Assembly: GCA_028564675.1 (NCBI GenBank)
Contig: JAOVVO010000267.1
Location: 35,008-99,007, forward strand
Direction of reading: 5' to 3'
Length of the DNA: 64,000 nucleotides
From: Onchocerca lupi
Taxonomy: Eukaryota > Nematoda > Chromadorea > Rhabditida > Onchocercidae
The position numbers were made by a program, and so were the translations under genes. The notes beneath the pieces were generated by a model. It did not search any database. It was not told the origin of the DNA and saw nothing but the letters and a program-made list of their open reading frames with translations. How positions within the stretch are numbered: the stretch's first letter is position 1; the number at the start of each line of letters is the position of its first letter. Shown here one piece after another: positions 52,120-64,000 of the stretch.

Positions 52120-52639
52120 GGCATGATATCGGACGGATATTGACCCGCCTTCCTGGATAACCAGCCTTCCCGTCGGTAATACCATCGAATTCTAACCGAC
52201 CTAATTTTTCCGTCTTTTTTTTCTTTTATTTATTTTTTTTTTATTTTCATCAATTTATCTTTACATTTTTCATCTTGTCATTTTTGTCTGTTCTTTTCTC
52301 ATCATTTCATACATCAGTTGAAAAGATTGGGTTAATAAAGAAAGAATGAGAAGGGAAAAAAAGAGAAAAAACGAAAACTATTGTTTCACTGTGGGTGATT
52401 TTGAATTTGTCAGTTTTTCGTTTTTCTCAGTTCCACCCATTTTCATTTTGTTATTGTTTTTTTTTTTTTAAACTTTGCAGAAATTTTTACGCTATTAAGA
52501 ATATTCAATCACTATCCCTTTTTACGCCACTTCCTTTTTTTCATCTCATTCTTCGATATTTATTTTAATAATCTTAAAAAAAAAAAAAAAAAGAAAAATT
52601 AACTGATTTCCCTTTCCGTGTTTTCACCTAAATTTATTG

Positions 52640-52915
52640 TTAGTGTAATAAAATGTATACGTATGCATGTGCATGTATATTTTCTTATGCGTATGTGTGT
52701 TTGCGTATCACGTACGTGAATATTTGCATGCGTTTGTGCATATATATGTATTACGTAAGTGAATATTTGCATGCTCATGCGTGTTTCTGTATATTTATAT
52801 TAAGTACGTGAATTTTTGCATGCGCATGTGTGTGTGCATCTGTATTACGTGCGTGTATATTTGCACGCGTATGCACATTTGTGTACGATGTATTTTTCAC
52901 GTGTACGTGTACGTT
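52640..52915. repeat. ~48-nt tandem repeat of alternating purine/pyrimidine sequence
   Basis: Four to five copies share ACGTACGTGAATATTTGCATGC followed by a GTGTGTGCATRT-like part, at about 52709, 52753, 52803 and 52847. It is rich in GCATGC, ACGTAC and CACGT, unlike the flanks. Confidence 0.75.
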
Positions 52916-55900
52916 GTATAGAAATGAATTAAATGGTGATATTTTATCGAAAAATTCCAACTTTTCTTCCTACGAATTCATCTCCAATTGCTTTGTATGG
53001 TTGTGATTTTTTCTCTTCTTTTTTTTTTATCATTTTTACTTTTCTTATTTGGTGATTATTATTATCATCATTATCATTATCAACACTGTTGCTACTGTCA
53101 TCAATATTATCATCATTAGGTGTATTTAGTTTTATTTCAATTTTACCTTTTTGCATTATTCACCATTCAATCATATTCTACGTTTCTCTATTTTGCCATT
53201 TAGTCAACCGGAGATTGGAATATTGCTGAGCTTCCGGATGTTTGTCTAAAAATAAAATATCGTGAGTAAATGCCGGATCCGGAAGCCGGTAACAATTGCT
53301 AAGAAATATTAATTTGCTATTTTTGAATAATTAATTTCCATGTTATGATTTTTACTGTTTATTATTAATTTTGTTTTTAACTGTGAATTAAAAATGAAAA
53401 GGAAAAACAATAGAAAGAAGGCGAAAGCGAAATTCCATTTCATGGGACGTCGCAAGAAAAAAAGAGGATAAAGGAAGGTAAAATAGGCAAAGGGAGAGGT
53501 GAGAAAGAGTAGATAATAGAAAAATTAAATGGCCGAGAATTTAAGGTGACATCTTTCTTCATTCTTTTTTTTCCTTTTTTTTATTTTCTCTACATTCATT
53601 TTCATTTTTTTTCTAATGTTTGTTTCGAAATCTTTACCATCATCAATTAATTTTACTTTCAAATTAGGAATTTTAAACAAGAATAAATTTGAAATGATGA
53701 AATTATCATTGATCATCAAATTTACGCATTAGATTAGCAACAGTTGCAAATCAGTTCTGTGAATAAATCATAATTTTATCGCTAATCATTTCAAATTATT
53801 ATATATCAACAATTACTAACTAATAATTATTTGAAATTATGATCGATTCATTCATTCATTTATATTATTTCTAATATTTTGATGAATAATTACTACTATA
53901 ATTTGAATTTATTAAAAATATAAAGTGATATGATAAATTACTGTGCTATTTTCAAATATCATAGGAAAGTATTTTAATTTAGTATTAAGGCAATGATAAA
54001 TTTGTCAGGCTCATTTTTGAAAAGTTTTTGAGAAACAATAACTTGCTGAGCCAAAATATGTCAAATATTCAATACTTTTTTTTTTCTAATTGCAAGGATA
54101 ATATTGCGATCATATTTTTTTAAATTTCGTAAAAAATTTAAATTGCTTATTTTTTGAGAAAAAATAACCGTTCATTTATTCATACCATTGACATTTCTTA
54201 TTCATGAAATATTTTTACTCGTCATTTATTTAATTTCTTAGCATCAGAATAAAAATGGCATTAAAAATATGTGCAATTGAATTCGTTCTTCTGTTTTATG
54301 GTTTCATAATTGAAATTTAATTTAAATTAAATTTGATCGTCGAACATTGAATATAAATTACACATCAGATGAGTTCGGATCATGCAAATTTTTATTATTT
54401 GTATAAAAATTGATAAAATATAATTTTAGTTTCGCAGCCTATTTTGTCGGTATAGTACTGTAAACCTGGATATTACTTAAATGGTTAAGAAATTTAATTA
54501 ACATCTTGGAGAATAATTTGTTGCAGTAAGTTGACGAATCTTTATGTATAATAATTGACAAAAACTGCAAAACTGTTTTGGTAATCCAAAAATCAAACAT
54601 AATTCATGTATTAGATAAATGTCGAATACATTTGAAGATAAGAAAAATAAAAGTTTTGCAATAGTATGTAAAGATTTAAAAACAACATTTTATTAAAATG
54701 TTATATTTCACATGCAGAAGTATATATAATTTTCCCGTTTGATCTAGTTCCTTTCTTTTCTTTTTTTCTTACTTTCAAGAATTATTTTCGCTAAATTCAA
54801 ATATATATTCATTAATTTTAATACAACTAAATTAAGCAATTCCGAAAAAGTTAATAACAAGGCATAGCAATAATGAAAATAAGATAATCATGCAAAAATT
54901 GCAAGGATTTGGTAATTAAAATTAATGAAAAAGTTAAAAATCTTGATTCACCTCTGTATTACTGAAATTTTAACGAATTTCAAAATTTAAAAAAGCCATT
55001 GTCAATCCATAAATTGTTAAATTTTCATTTGCATGAAATTGCAATGCAATAGGTTTCATTAGATCACAAAAAAACACAAGAATTATGATAGAAATGATTG
55101 ATAAATGATTAGTTAAATATTTCCATATCGATAAAAAAGCTTTTTTTGTGATTCCAAATTAAACGTAGCGACTTCAAATTCGATTTATAATTTCGAATAA
55201 ACAATTTCAATTATAATTTCCAACTAAATATATATGTTTGAATTATACTAAAATCGAGGCAAAATTTAGCAATACAATAAATCTGAACTTATTAAAGTGC
55301 TGAAAATTATTTACTAATATGAAAAAAAAAATAACCAACTGATGAAAATTAACAATCGATAAATGAAGTACTCTAAAAAACTTATGCTGCAAGGAAAAAA
55401 AATATTTTCAGATTATAATTGTTGTTTTTTCTGACTCGAAAATTGAGACGATTTTACGAATAAAACAATTTCAACAAAATTTTGTCTAAACGCTTTATCA
55501 CATCATATCACTAAAAAATCACAACTTTATCACATCCAAAAAAAGACAGCTAATACACATTTTTATGCTTATTGAATTGATTGCAATGTTTAAAACGTAT
55601 TATCGCATAACAAATATCTACGTAACACGTAAGACGTGTTCACGTATCCTTACATATGTAGCAATGCTATTATAAATTGCAAATATGGCAATAACTGATT
55701 CAACTTTGCTTCTATGTTTGAATATAAAATTTTTAAAATATGATGCTTGTTCACACATGATTATCCGAAATACACCTGCCATATATAATAATATAGCAAA
55801 TATATTAAATAATTTGAAAATATTTGGTGAAAGATCTTGAAAAATTTTTTAAAATGTTTTAAAATTTAAAATTTCCAAAAAGCAGCGATGCAGTTAATCA

Positions 55901-58900
55901 TATTAATAGCAGAAAAATTTCATTTTGAACCAATACTTGAAATCAAAAAAATTTTCTTAATTATTTCAGTGACATCGTATTTTCAGGATATATAAATAAT
56001 ATTTTCTATCAGATTTTTTTTTTTTTATTGATAAATCTGTTGACTGAGAATACTTCACCTGAACATACTTTTTTAAATTAATTTTTCCAAGTACCCTTAT
56101 TATTTAATTATCTTAAATGACGATTAAATTGCAAAAATATGCTGATAAGAAAAATTTATTATCCATCAAAAATTAATTATTTCTTTTTGGCAATGTTTTA
56201 AGTCATATTTAAAGAATTAATCGTTGAATTTTGATGAATGAAAAAAAGTAGATCTGTAAAAAATACAATTGGAAAATCAAACATAAAAAAAAGAAAAAAA
56301 AAAAAGAAAACAAATCATCTAATCCGGTATTAATGAATTTAAATAATGATAAATCAAAATTGAAGTATTTAAAAAATTTTTTTATAATTTGACATAAAAA
56401 TTGATTTATTTTTTCAAACAGGTTCCTCCATCTTATCATCTTCTCATCCACGACTGCTGTATCATGTTAAGTAATTACGATTAAAAGAGAGAACAAGAAT
56501 TTTTTTATCATTGTACAAAATGAATAAATCAAAAAGAATGATAAAATAACAACGTGAGATTAAAAAACAAAAACATTGTTTTTTTCAGTTATTAAACTAA
56601 GAAATCACTCGCTCAATGAATTATTTAAATTTATTTTCCGTTGGATAAAATATGAATTAATTCAATTTTGATCAAACTTTTTTCATTTTTCATCATCGTA
56701 TTCTTTTTTAAGTTTTCATTTATTTGAATTATGTCATTCATCAAAAAAGATCTTGCGATTTTTTTTTAATCATAATGTTATCAAAGCTTAATATTGCTTA
56801 TCGAAATTGTTCATGGGTGCATTATACCAAATGGTATAATCAAAGAATGGAATAATTAATGTAATTCATGAATAAATCAATTATTAAAATTTTGCAGTTT
56901 CATTGAATGTTGATAATTTCCGAGCGACATTATAACAACTATATGCCGGAAATCTTCTGATTTTAATTTTCCGAACAAAAATTTTGTGTGATAAGTCGAA
57001 TCATTCTTGGAAATCATTCTTTAATTATTCAATTGCATTTTGTTAATTTGCTTGAAACCATCATAAAAATAGCATAGAATTTTGTTTTATATACCATTCT
57101 AGAGGCAAGATTCTGGAAGAGGAAATTTATGAATCGAATGGAATCATCTTGATCGTCTAATCTTACTGGTCAATCTTTAATTAATATATGTATGATTTAA
57201 TTCAAATTTTCCAATTCTCCATTTTTTAATTTATTATTAAATTTTAAAGTAATCAAATCCAAATGATGATGACATCAACGAAAATCACAAAATTTTATTT
57301 ATCGCAATAGACAAAATCTATTCCAATGATAAACAATTGATATACATATATCATTTACAAACACTGATCATTTGGCAAATAATAATATGAAATTCCAGCA
57401 GCAACTGAGAAATTGATTAAAACAAACAACAATTATACCTGAGATATTAATTTAAAAAAAAATCATTTCATTAGAAAAATATTAATTGATGATTATTATT
57501 ACAATTATTATCAACATGACAAGAAATAATAAAATCATTTAGTTATGGAGTATGGATGAAGAAAGGGTAGCGTTAATATTATTTACAGAAATATTTATAT
57601 AATTATTTCATTCAAATTATTTTTTTAATTTTGCTTGATGTAATTAAAGAATAGTATAATGTTTTAGAAATTATCCTTTTCTATATATATAAATTTTAGA
57701 AGTTGTCAATTATCCAAATCATAAATCATATAATTTTAATTTTCCAATTAGTATATTCGGCTTAGCAAAACAATTGATGCAGAATGATAAATTTATTTGT
57801 GTGGCATTGAAAATACAATTGCAATGCAAATAATTGATCATTTTGTAAAATACAAATGATAAATAAATCATAAAAGGATGCAATTGGTATGTTCTATTTT
57901 CTTTTCAATTAAATTAGAACTTGATAATTCTATCTTTTTATGATTAATATATCATTTCGTAAATTTTGCAATATTTCATTATCTTTTTTTTTTCGTTGTG
58001 TTCAGTCCAATTTTATCTCCTAATTAATTAATTCATTAATTGGTAATTGCAAATGGTCGAAAGAGTGATGAAAAAAATGAAGTGATAAAAAGTTTAGGTG
58101 TAATAAAAATATAATTGTAATTTAAAAAAATTTCTTTTTTTGTTTTCGTTTTATTAATGAAAAAAAAAGTGTAATTTAGTAATTAACATTAATAATAGTT
58201 CCTACAGATGATAGGAAACAATTTTGTGCACATTTAATAGAGAAATAACAAATGAAAATTCTGTCTTTTTTTTGATATGAAATATTAGACATTGCTGTAT
58301 CGGTAAATTGTCTAATCAAATGAGAATTGATTGATTTTATCAGTTGTTCGTTCTGCAGAAGAAATTTTTTTCTTTTCCGATTTCCGATTTTCGTAAGAGT
58401 TAATATAGATAGATTTATACTATTTATATTAGCATTTAGTAGCAAAAAAAGAAAAAAAAAATGTGAGAAAAAGAGATTCTTGCTATTTTTTGTTTAAATA
58501 TTGATTAATCGATATTTCAACTCTATATTGAGAACAAACAAACAAAAAATTTTAAATAACACAGTTTTTTCTATAAAGATAAAGTTTTTAAAAAAGCGAA
58601 ATAATTATGAGTAATTTAAACGATTTAGAAAACAAATGAAAAGACATTGATGATATTTGAAATTACACTTATGTTTATTATTTTATCATAATAATCAGCA
58701 AGTTTTTTTCTTTCTAAGTTATAATTATGGGAATTTGATAACGACTGAGAAAAGAATTAACAATAACAACTTTTGACGTTTTGAACTTAAAAAGTTTATT
58801 GCTTCTTCTTGCAAGATCAAAAATGTTCACATAGCAGTTAGAGATTAGTAAAGAAATTTCGGTAGAAACAAGAAGCAGGTGTAAAAATAATAAATATAAG

Positions 58901-60526
58901 ATGATTTTTTGAAATCAAATTTTCCAAAAATTTTCAAATTTACAAAATAGAAATGGTGAAAGTAAATAATAATTCCTTTTGTATATTTTGAAATTGGAAT
59001 TTGAAATGTTGAAAATAAAGAAGAAAAGGGAAAAGAAGAAAAATTTTACGATAAAAAATATTAATCGGAGAGAAATGCAAAAAAAGATTTTAAAAAAATT
59101 AATAAAAATAAGAGAATGGAGAAAAATCGAAAGAAATATAATATATTGATTTTAATTAATGACAAGTAATGTGCGATAATCATTTATTTTATATTCATTT
59201 ATAACTTGAATTAAATTAAGTATCAGTAAAAAACTAACAAATAAAGAGGGAGAAAGAGAGAGAAGCGATTAGATTTTATTGTGATAAAAAATTCCTTTAC
59301 TTGTATCGTATTAATACTATAATATTAGAAAATAAAGGTTGTTGGATACTAAATTATAATTAATATGAATAAATCAAACGATAAAATTTGATAATTTGAT
59401 TATGTAGAAATATAAACTGATCAAATCAATTTTTTTATTGCTCTTCTTCGAAAGGAAAAAAATTATTAAAATGAATCTTGAAATTACTGAAGAGAAAAAA
59501 ATGCATGAATGATAGGAAATGGAAAATTTTGAAGAAAGGAGAATGAAGTTGATAAAATTTTGATAAGTTTAAGACAATAATGGGAATGAAACATTAGTTT
59601 TGAATGATATGATAATTGGCTGATATGATGATAAGAAAAAACCAGAAAAGAAAATGCTGAGGAACGATTTTATGAAATGATTGATTGAAATAATAACAAT
59701 AGAAAAGGAAAAGAAAAGTAGAAAAACTAAGAATAAATATGAAAAGAAAAAAGGTATTTGAAGGGAGAAAAAAACGACGTAACAAAAAATCGAAAAGCTA
59801 CGAAGAAAAACTGAAAAAGAAATGAAAATAATTTCCGATTTCAAAGTATAAAAAAAAAAAAATCGGATAAAAAAATTATTCCAGAAAAAAAGGTGGAAAA
59901 TGAGTAAGGCTGCAAAATTTTTACTGCTGATAAAACTGACAAACAAAATTACGAGCAGAAATAAATAAATAATGACTAATGATATTACATATCATAACAA
60001 ATTACAACTATATCACTCTTAAGAGACTATCAACGATTTCAAGAAAGGAAAAAAAAACAAAGAAAATTAATAACCGATTTAATTATATTGCATATATATT
60101 TAGAAAATATTTGTATGAATATTTAAATTCAAAAAGTCTTAAATATAAGCTCCGACGAATATGAAACATTTGTTAAAATTGAAATGCATTAATTGCATAA
60201 ATTTATAAATTTTGATCAAATGAACTACATAAATTTATTAATTTTAATCACTTATTTCTATCAAATGTAATAATTTAATTCATCGGAAATATGATCCTCA
60301 TAAAAATAATTACGTTAATTTCTTTGACAACTAATTGGAAATATCTAAATAGTATTTGTAAAATTCATAAACACCATTTGTAAAATTTCTTTTACAAAAG
60401 TTTTTTAATTTTTCCGAAAAATTTTGCTAGAAAAAATTATGCTTTTTTGAATAATAATTTTACAGTACTTTATCAGCATTTGATAATACAATGATTTATG
60501 ATTATTTTTTATAAACGTGATACGTT

Positions 60527-62813
60527 TTAAAATTGTAATTTTGATTGCCTTGATCGAGAAAAGAAAATGATAATAACAAAAACGGCAAATAACATTGTTC
60601 CAAACATTGCAATCAATATAGCAAATGTACCATTTGAGAAGCATAAGCCTACCGGATTAAATGTAGTTCGTACCGGTGATAAATCCAATAAATCATTATG
60701 ATTTTTTTTCTGATTTAGTACTATATCATCATCATGATCATCACCCTAAAAATAAGTTTAATTTTATTTACCATAATAACTTTTTTTTTTAATTTAAAAA
60801 TTACAATAATATAAAAATTATTTCGCAATTTTTGATTGCAATTTTTTAGCACAAAAAATGACTTGTGACTTTAATAATTTAATTAAAAATGCAAAGAATT
60901 ATTTAAATTAATAAAAAATATGATTTCAAATTATTCTTTAACATTATATGTTAATGAATAAATGATCATTAATGGTAACAAAAATTAACAATTAACTTGA
61001 CAGAATTTCAATTAATTGATATCGACTATAAAATACTACGCTTATCTTCCAAAGATTCCATGTGCTTATGTTTAGCGAAAAAATGAGATTTGCGATGCGC
61101 TTGCGATGAAACAAGCAAGATAAATGCTCATTTAGCGATAAAATAGAATTTACGTAGATTCAAAATATTTACTTACCTCTTCATCAATAATATCTAGTGC
61201 ACTCATTTCGGTTCTTACGTCTAATGTATTCGTTGGACCATACCACGCGGCACTTGTGCCACGTTTCATCCTGGATGATTGTTCCGCGGATTGCTGCACA
61301 GGTTGTTCTCGTTTTTTGATTGCACCAAAACCTTGTGGTTCCGGACATTCCGGTCGAGCGCATTCACCATTTGGCTCTTTTATTGTTATAGTTATTTGAC
61401 ACTGATAAAAGAGTTCGGATCGATCCGCATATTTATAAACGTGTGCTTCTTGTCCAGCCATTAAATCTAAAAGTCGAAAAATAATCAATAAAAATGTATG
61501 TTTAATTACTTTTTCAGATATTAAATAGAATTATATTCGAAATCAAAAAGTTACTTTTTGAAATCTTTGATTTGCATGCAAATTTGTGGAAAGTTAAAAA
61601 TGATTAATAATGTTTGAATTAATATGAAATGGTTTATACTAAATATAACAAAAAAATTTTAATCCAAAGTTATACCAGTTGGATATTCCAAATTATTTAG
61701 AAGATATTTATCTAAGGCACATCCTTCTTCGTTAATTAAATTAATACTATCTCCATTTCCGTCATCAACAAAACAGGAATGAACTAAAGCACAGAATGTA
61801 TCTACGGTTTCCGTATCGCATGTCCACTTATGGTATACCGGTTGTCCAATATTAGCACTTTGTACAGGTTCTCCAGTTGGACCATTGTTCAGAATCTGAA
61901 TTATATTTGATAAAAAAATATTATTTAAAATAGCATAGTTAAATGTTAATTAAAACATTTCTAAAAATATAAGAAATCTCAAGTTTTTCGAAAAAAGCAA
62001 ATTCTTTTTTTCTGATCAAAAGTATAAATTTGATTTATTATACCATGGAATTTTTAATGAAAAACGAAAAATACAGAATTGGAATTTGAATATGAAATTC
62101 ACCTCATATCGACAAATCGGCATTGGTACCAATTGAGTAGCAAAAGCGGTTGTCATTTCGGAAACTTGAATTTCCGTACTCACTGTCTTATCACTTTCCA
62201 TATAGAAGCACTGAAACCTATAAGTGCGATCAACTTTTGTTATAAATTGCGGATGAAATGTAATTACAACAACAGCGGTAACAAAAATTCCACGTGGATT
62301 TAACGATCTCGTCCGAGCTACGTTACATGAGTCGAATGTTAACGTTAAACCAGCTACTTGACGTCCACCTTCATCACTACGACAATCTTGATTATTATAC
62401 GATCCTTTAGCAAATACGTGTCCTGAAATAAATAAAACTTATAAATTTTTTTCTTTACCGCTATCAATTACGTTAATTACGTCCTTTTTTATTTGCTACA
62501 TAGAGCTATTAATTTTTCTATTCGAAATTTATGAATTCATTTCAATTATAACATTTATCTGTAAGATTTTTTAAGATTTTATAAGTTATTTAAAAATAAA
62601 AAGAAAAATTACGAGGTAAAATATTACTAACAATTATGAAAAAATTATTAGAAAATTACCTTCAAAAGGATTTCTTGTATTAAAATTTACAGTAATAGCT
62701 GTTGAACCACATTCAATTTCCGGATCACCCTCTACGCCATTATCAATTGGAATAGCATTAATTGTAGCTATGATAATACCGAATAAAAATGAGCCGATTC
62801 TTTTGTGTAACAT
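60527..62813 (-). CDS. Cuticlin, ZP-domain cuticle protein (tandem paralogue)
   Basis: Second cuticlin gene, same orientation and gene structure as the one at 50.0-52.0 kb. Exons 62813-62660, 62422-62103, 61895-61676, 61466-61177 and 60745-60527; exons 2 and 3 have exactly the same lengths (320 and 220 nt) and all intron phases match; 400 residues. The signal peptide ends near TINA, followed by mature IPIDNGVEGDPEIECG. The ZP domain keeps all the cysteines listed for the paralogue and the DLMAGQEAHVYKYADRS block. After the ZP domain the two differ: here a full furin-type site, RMKR, ends at residue 300, then the sequence TSAAWYGPTNTLDVRTEMSA. The last exon starts with an acidic run (GDDHDDD) and carries a new membrane helix at about 369-390 with tail FFSRSRQSKLQF. 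Likely a cuticle-matrix component with different stage or site of expression; this is inference. Confidence 0.92.
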
Positions 62814-64000
62814 TTTTGTAAATGATATATTATCAGTAATGAATGATAAATGACAAACAGTAACAATAATTGCGGTCGTTAGGATTTGAACTGTTAGGGA
62901 ACTTTTAACGTAATTCCAGAAATTGTTACAAAAATTCTTCGTTCTCTATTGGTTACAAACAAAGGAAACAATGTGTTGCTCCTCGATAAAATTTAATCCT
63001 GAATTTAAAGAGAAATAACTTCTTTTCAATCATATATAAAATATTATCATTATCTTATAGATATATGCAGGAATAAGTGATTAAAAAGACAGGCAGGGAG
63101 AGAGAGAGAGAGAGAGAGAGAGGATGAATTAGAGAAATAATTTGATAAATCCTTAGTCGCTATTAGTTAAAGAAAATATGGGGTGAGAAAAGATGAATAT
63201 TAACCTAAATTAGGCGCCAAAGGTTAGTACCTATTTCATGTCTTATTTGTTAAATTCAAGTAAAGGAAGCAAAAAGGCGAAATTTTGTTATAATGGATTA
63301 AACTATCCCCCTAGGGTATATCAAATTTCTTCCCAAATTACTTTGATGAAATATTTCAGTGAAAATCAAAATTCTATTCATTATTGCATGACCTTTTTAT
63401 GCTTTTTGATATTAATAAGTTCTAACATATTTCGCCGCAGACTTTTTCACCATATCCGTTATTGTTTATCGAAACATTCAATACATCTTTTCATGAGAAA
63501 ATGGAAAAGAAAGAAATGATGATGAAGATGTATCATCCTACACTTTGTAATACTAAAAATATTGAAAAGATGTGCAATAATTAAACAATTATAAAATCAT
63601 CCGAGATGATTTTACACGTCTTTATTTGATTTTTTCGCAATTCTTGATCAATTCTATTCCTGACTTGCTCTTTTGCAATTCATCAGGTGAAATTAACAAA
63701 CCATGTATAATCGATCAATTTTTTTGTTTTTTTGTTTTTTTTTTTGTTTTTATTAAATAGTATTGATTCGAATATATATGACTGACTAAACTGTCTTCTG
63801 ATAGTTTCTCTCTTTTCCTTTAATTTAGCAAAACTTCAAATTGATATGTTTTTGAATTTCAATGAAGAATTTTTTTGAATGAAATGGAATTTTTTTAATT
63901 TAAAAAAGGAAAGACATATACGTTCACTTTCTCCTTTTTTTTTTCTTTTCTTTTTTTTTTTTTTTTTTTGTTTTAAAAAACATAAAACAAAATTTATTTT
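62814..64000. other. Upstream region of the second cuticlin gene
   Basis: Contains the 5' leader and presumed promoter. The 60 nt before the ATG share blocks with the other cuticlin gene (TGTTACT, TTCATT, TTACTGATA). A (GA)n tract lies at about 63098-63122, and a T-rich run begins near 63930. The ORF at 63238-63519 (plus) has no support. Confidence 0.5.
63098..63122. repeat. (GA)n microsatellite
   Basis: About 12 GA units roughly 290 nt upstream of the second cuticlin ATG; a GA tract in a promoter could act as a GAGA-type element, but this is inference. Confidence 0.8.

Larger units (their letters stand above)
51965..60526. other. Interval between the two cuticlin genes
   Basis: Holds the promoter of the first cuticlin gene (near 52.0-52.2 kb), a CG/GT-rich tandem repeat at 52.6-52.9 kb, and a small GC-rich pocket at about 53215-53300 containing CCGGATCCGG. 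From there to 60.5 kb it is AT-rich with no supported gene; the longest ORFs (56209-56451, 58176-58445, 59569-59946, minus) are Phe/Ile/Ser-rich and unsupported. Confidence 0.55.

Overview
The window is AT-rich eukaryotic DNA with introns, full of homopolymer runs and microsatellites. Introns begin GT and end in the short TTTCAG-type acceptor typical of nematodes. Several first exons have such an acceptor just before the ATG, as expected for spliced-leader trans-splicing. Two tandem cuticlin (ZP-domain) genes point firmly to a nematode. The low GC and long introns suggest a spirurid/filarial-type (clade III) species, but that is inference. All recognised genes are on the minus strand. I rebuilt exons by hand and checked each chain by reading phase.

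Region 1 (about 2.8-30.5 kb): one long gene for a zyxin-family protein. A proline/glutamine/tyrosine-rich N-terminal half is spread over small exons at 22.6-30.5 kb. Three C-terminal LIM domains lie at 2.8-6.0 kb, beyond a ~16.6 kb intron. That intron holds an AT-rich ~125-nt tandem repeat, compound microsatellites and a possible nested 42-residue membrane-protein ORF on the plus strand. Two points of the model are unresolved: the join across the giant intron, and the frame used at the 5' end.

Region 2 (30.5-40.4 kb): no gene recognised. It holds several decayed minisatellites, including one studded with TGACGT (CRE/ATF-like) cores.

Region 3 (40.4-45.2 kb): a compact pair. nsun-5 (rRNA cytosine-5 methyltransferase, nine exons, 433 residues, all catalytic motifs present) is followed 584 nt downstream by a one-exon UPF0729/C18orf32-like small membrane protein with its own 3' acceptor. 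The layout fits a nematode operon.

Region 4 (45.2-50.0 kb): decayed repeats, including a ~0.5 kb duplication and a ~120-nt poly-T tract.

Region 5 (50.0-64.0 kb): two cuticlin genes in the same orientation, 8.6 kb apart. Each has five exons with the same intron phases, a signal peptide, a ZP domain, a basic proprotein cleavage site and a C-terminal membrane anchor. They are cuticle-matrix components and clearly tandem paralogues that have diverged after the ZP domain.

I saw no tRNA, rRNA, CRISPR array or intact transposon. I did not find a clearly new biological system. The best leads are the TGACGT-rich minisatellite, the frame conflict at the 5' end of the zyxin gene, the in-frame retained-intron candidate in nsun-5, and the short ORF upstream of nsun-5.
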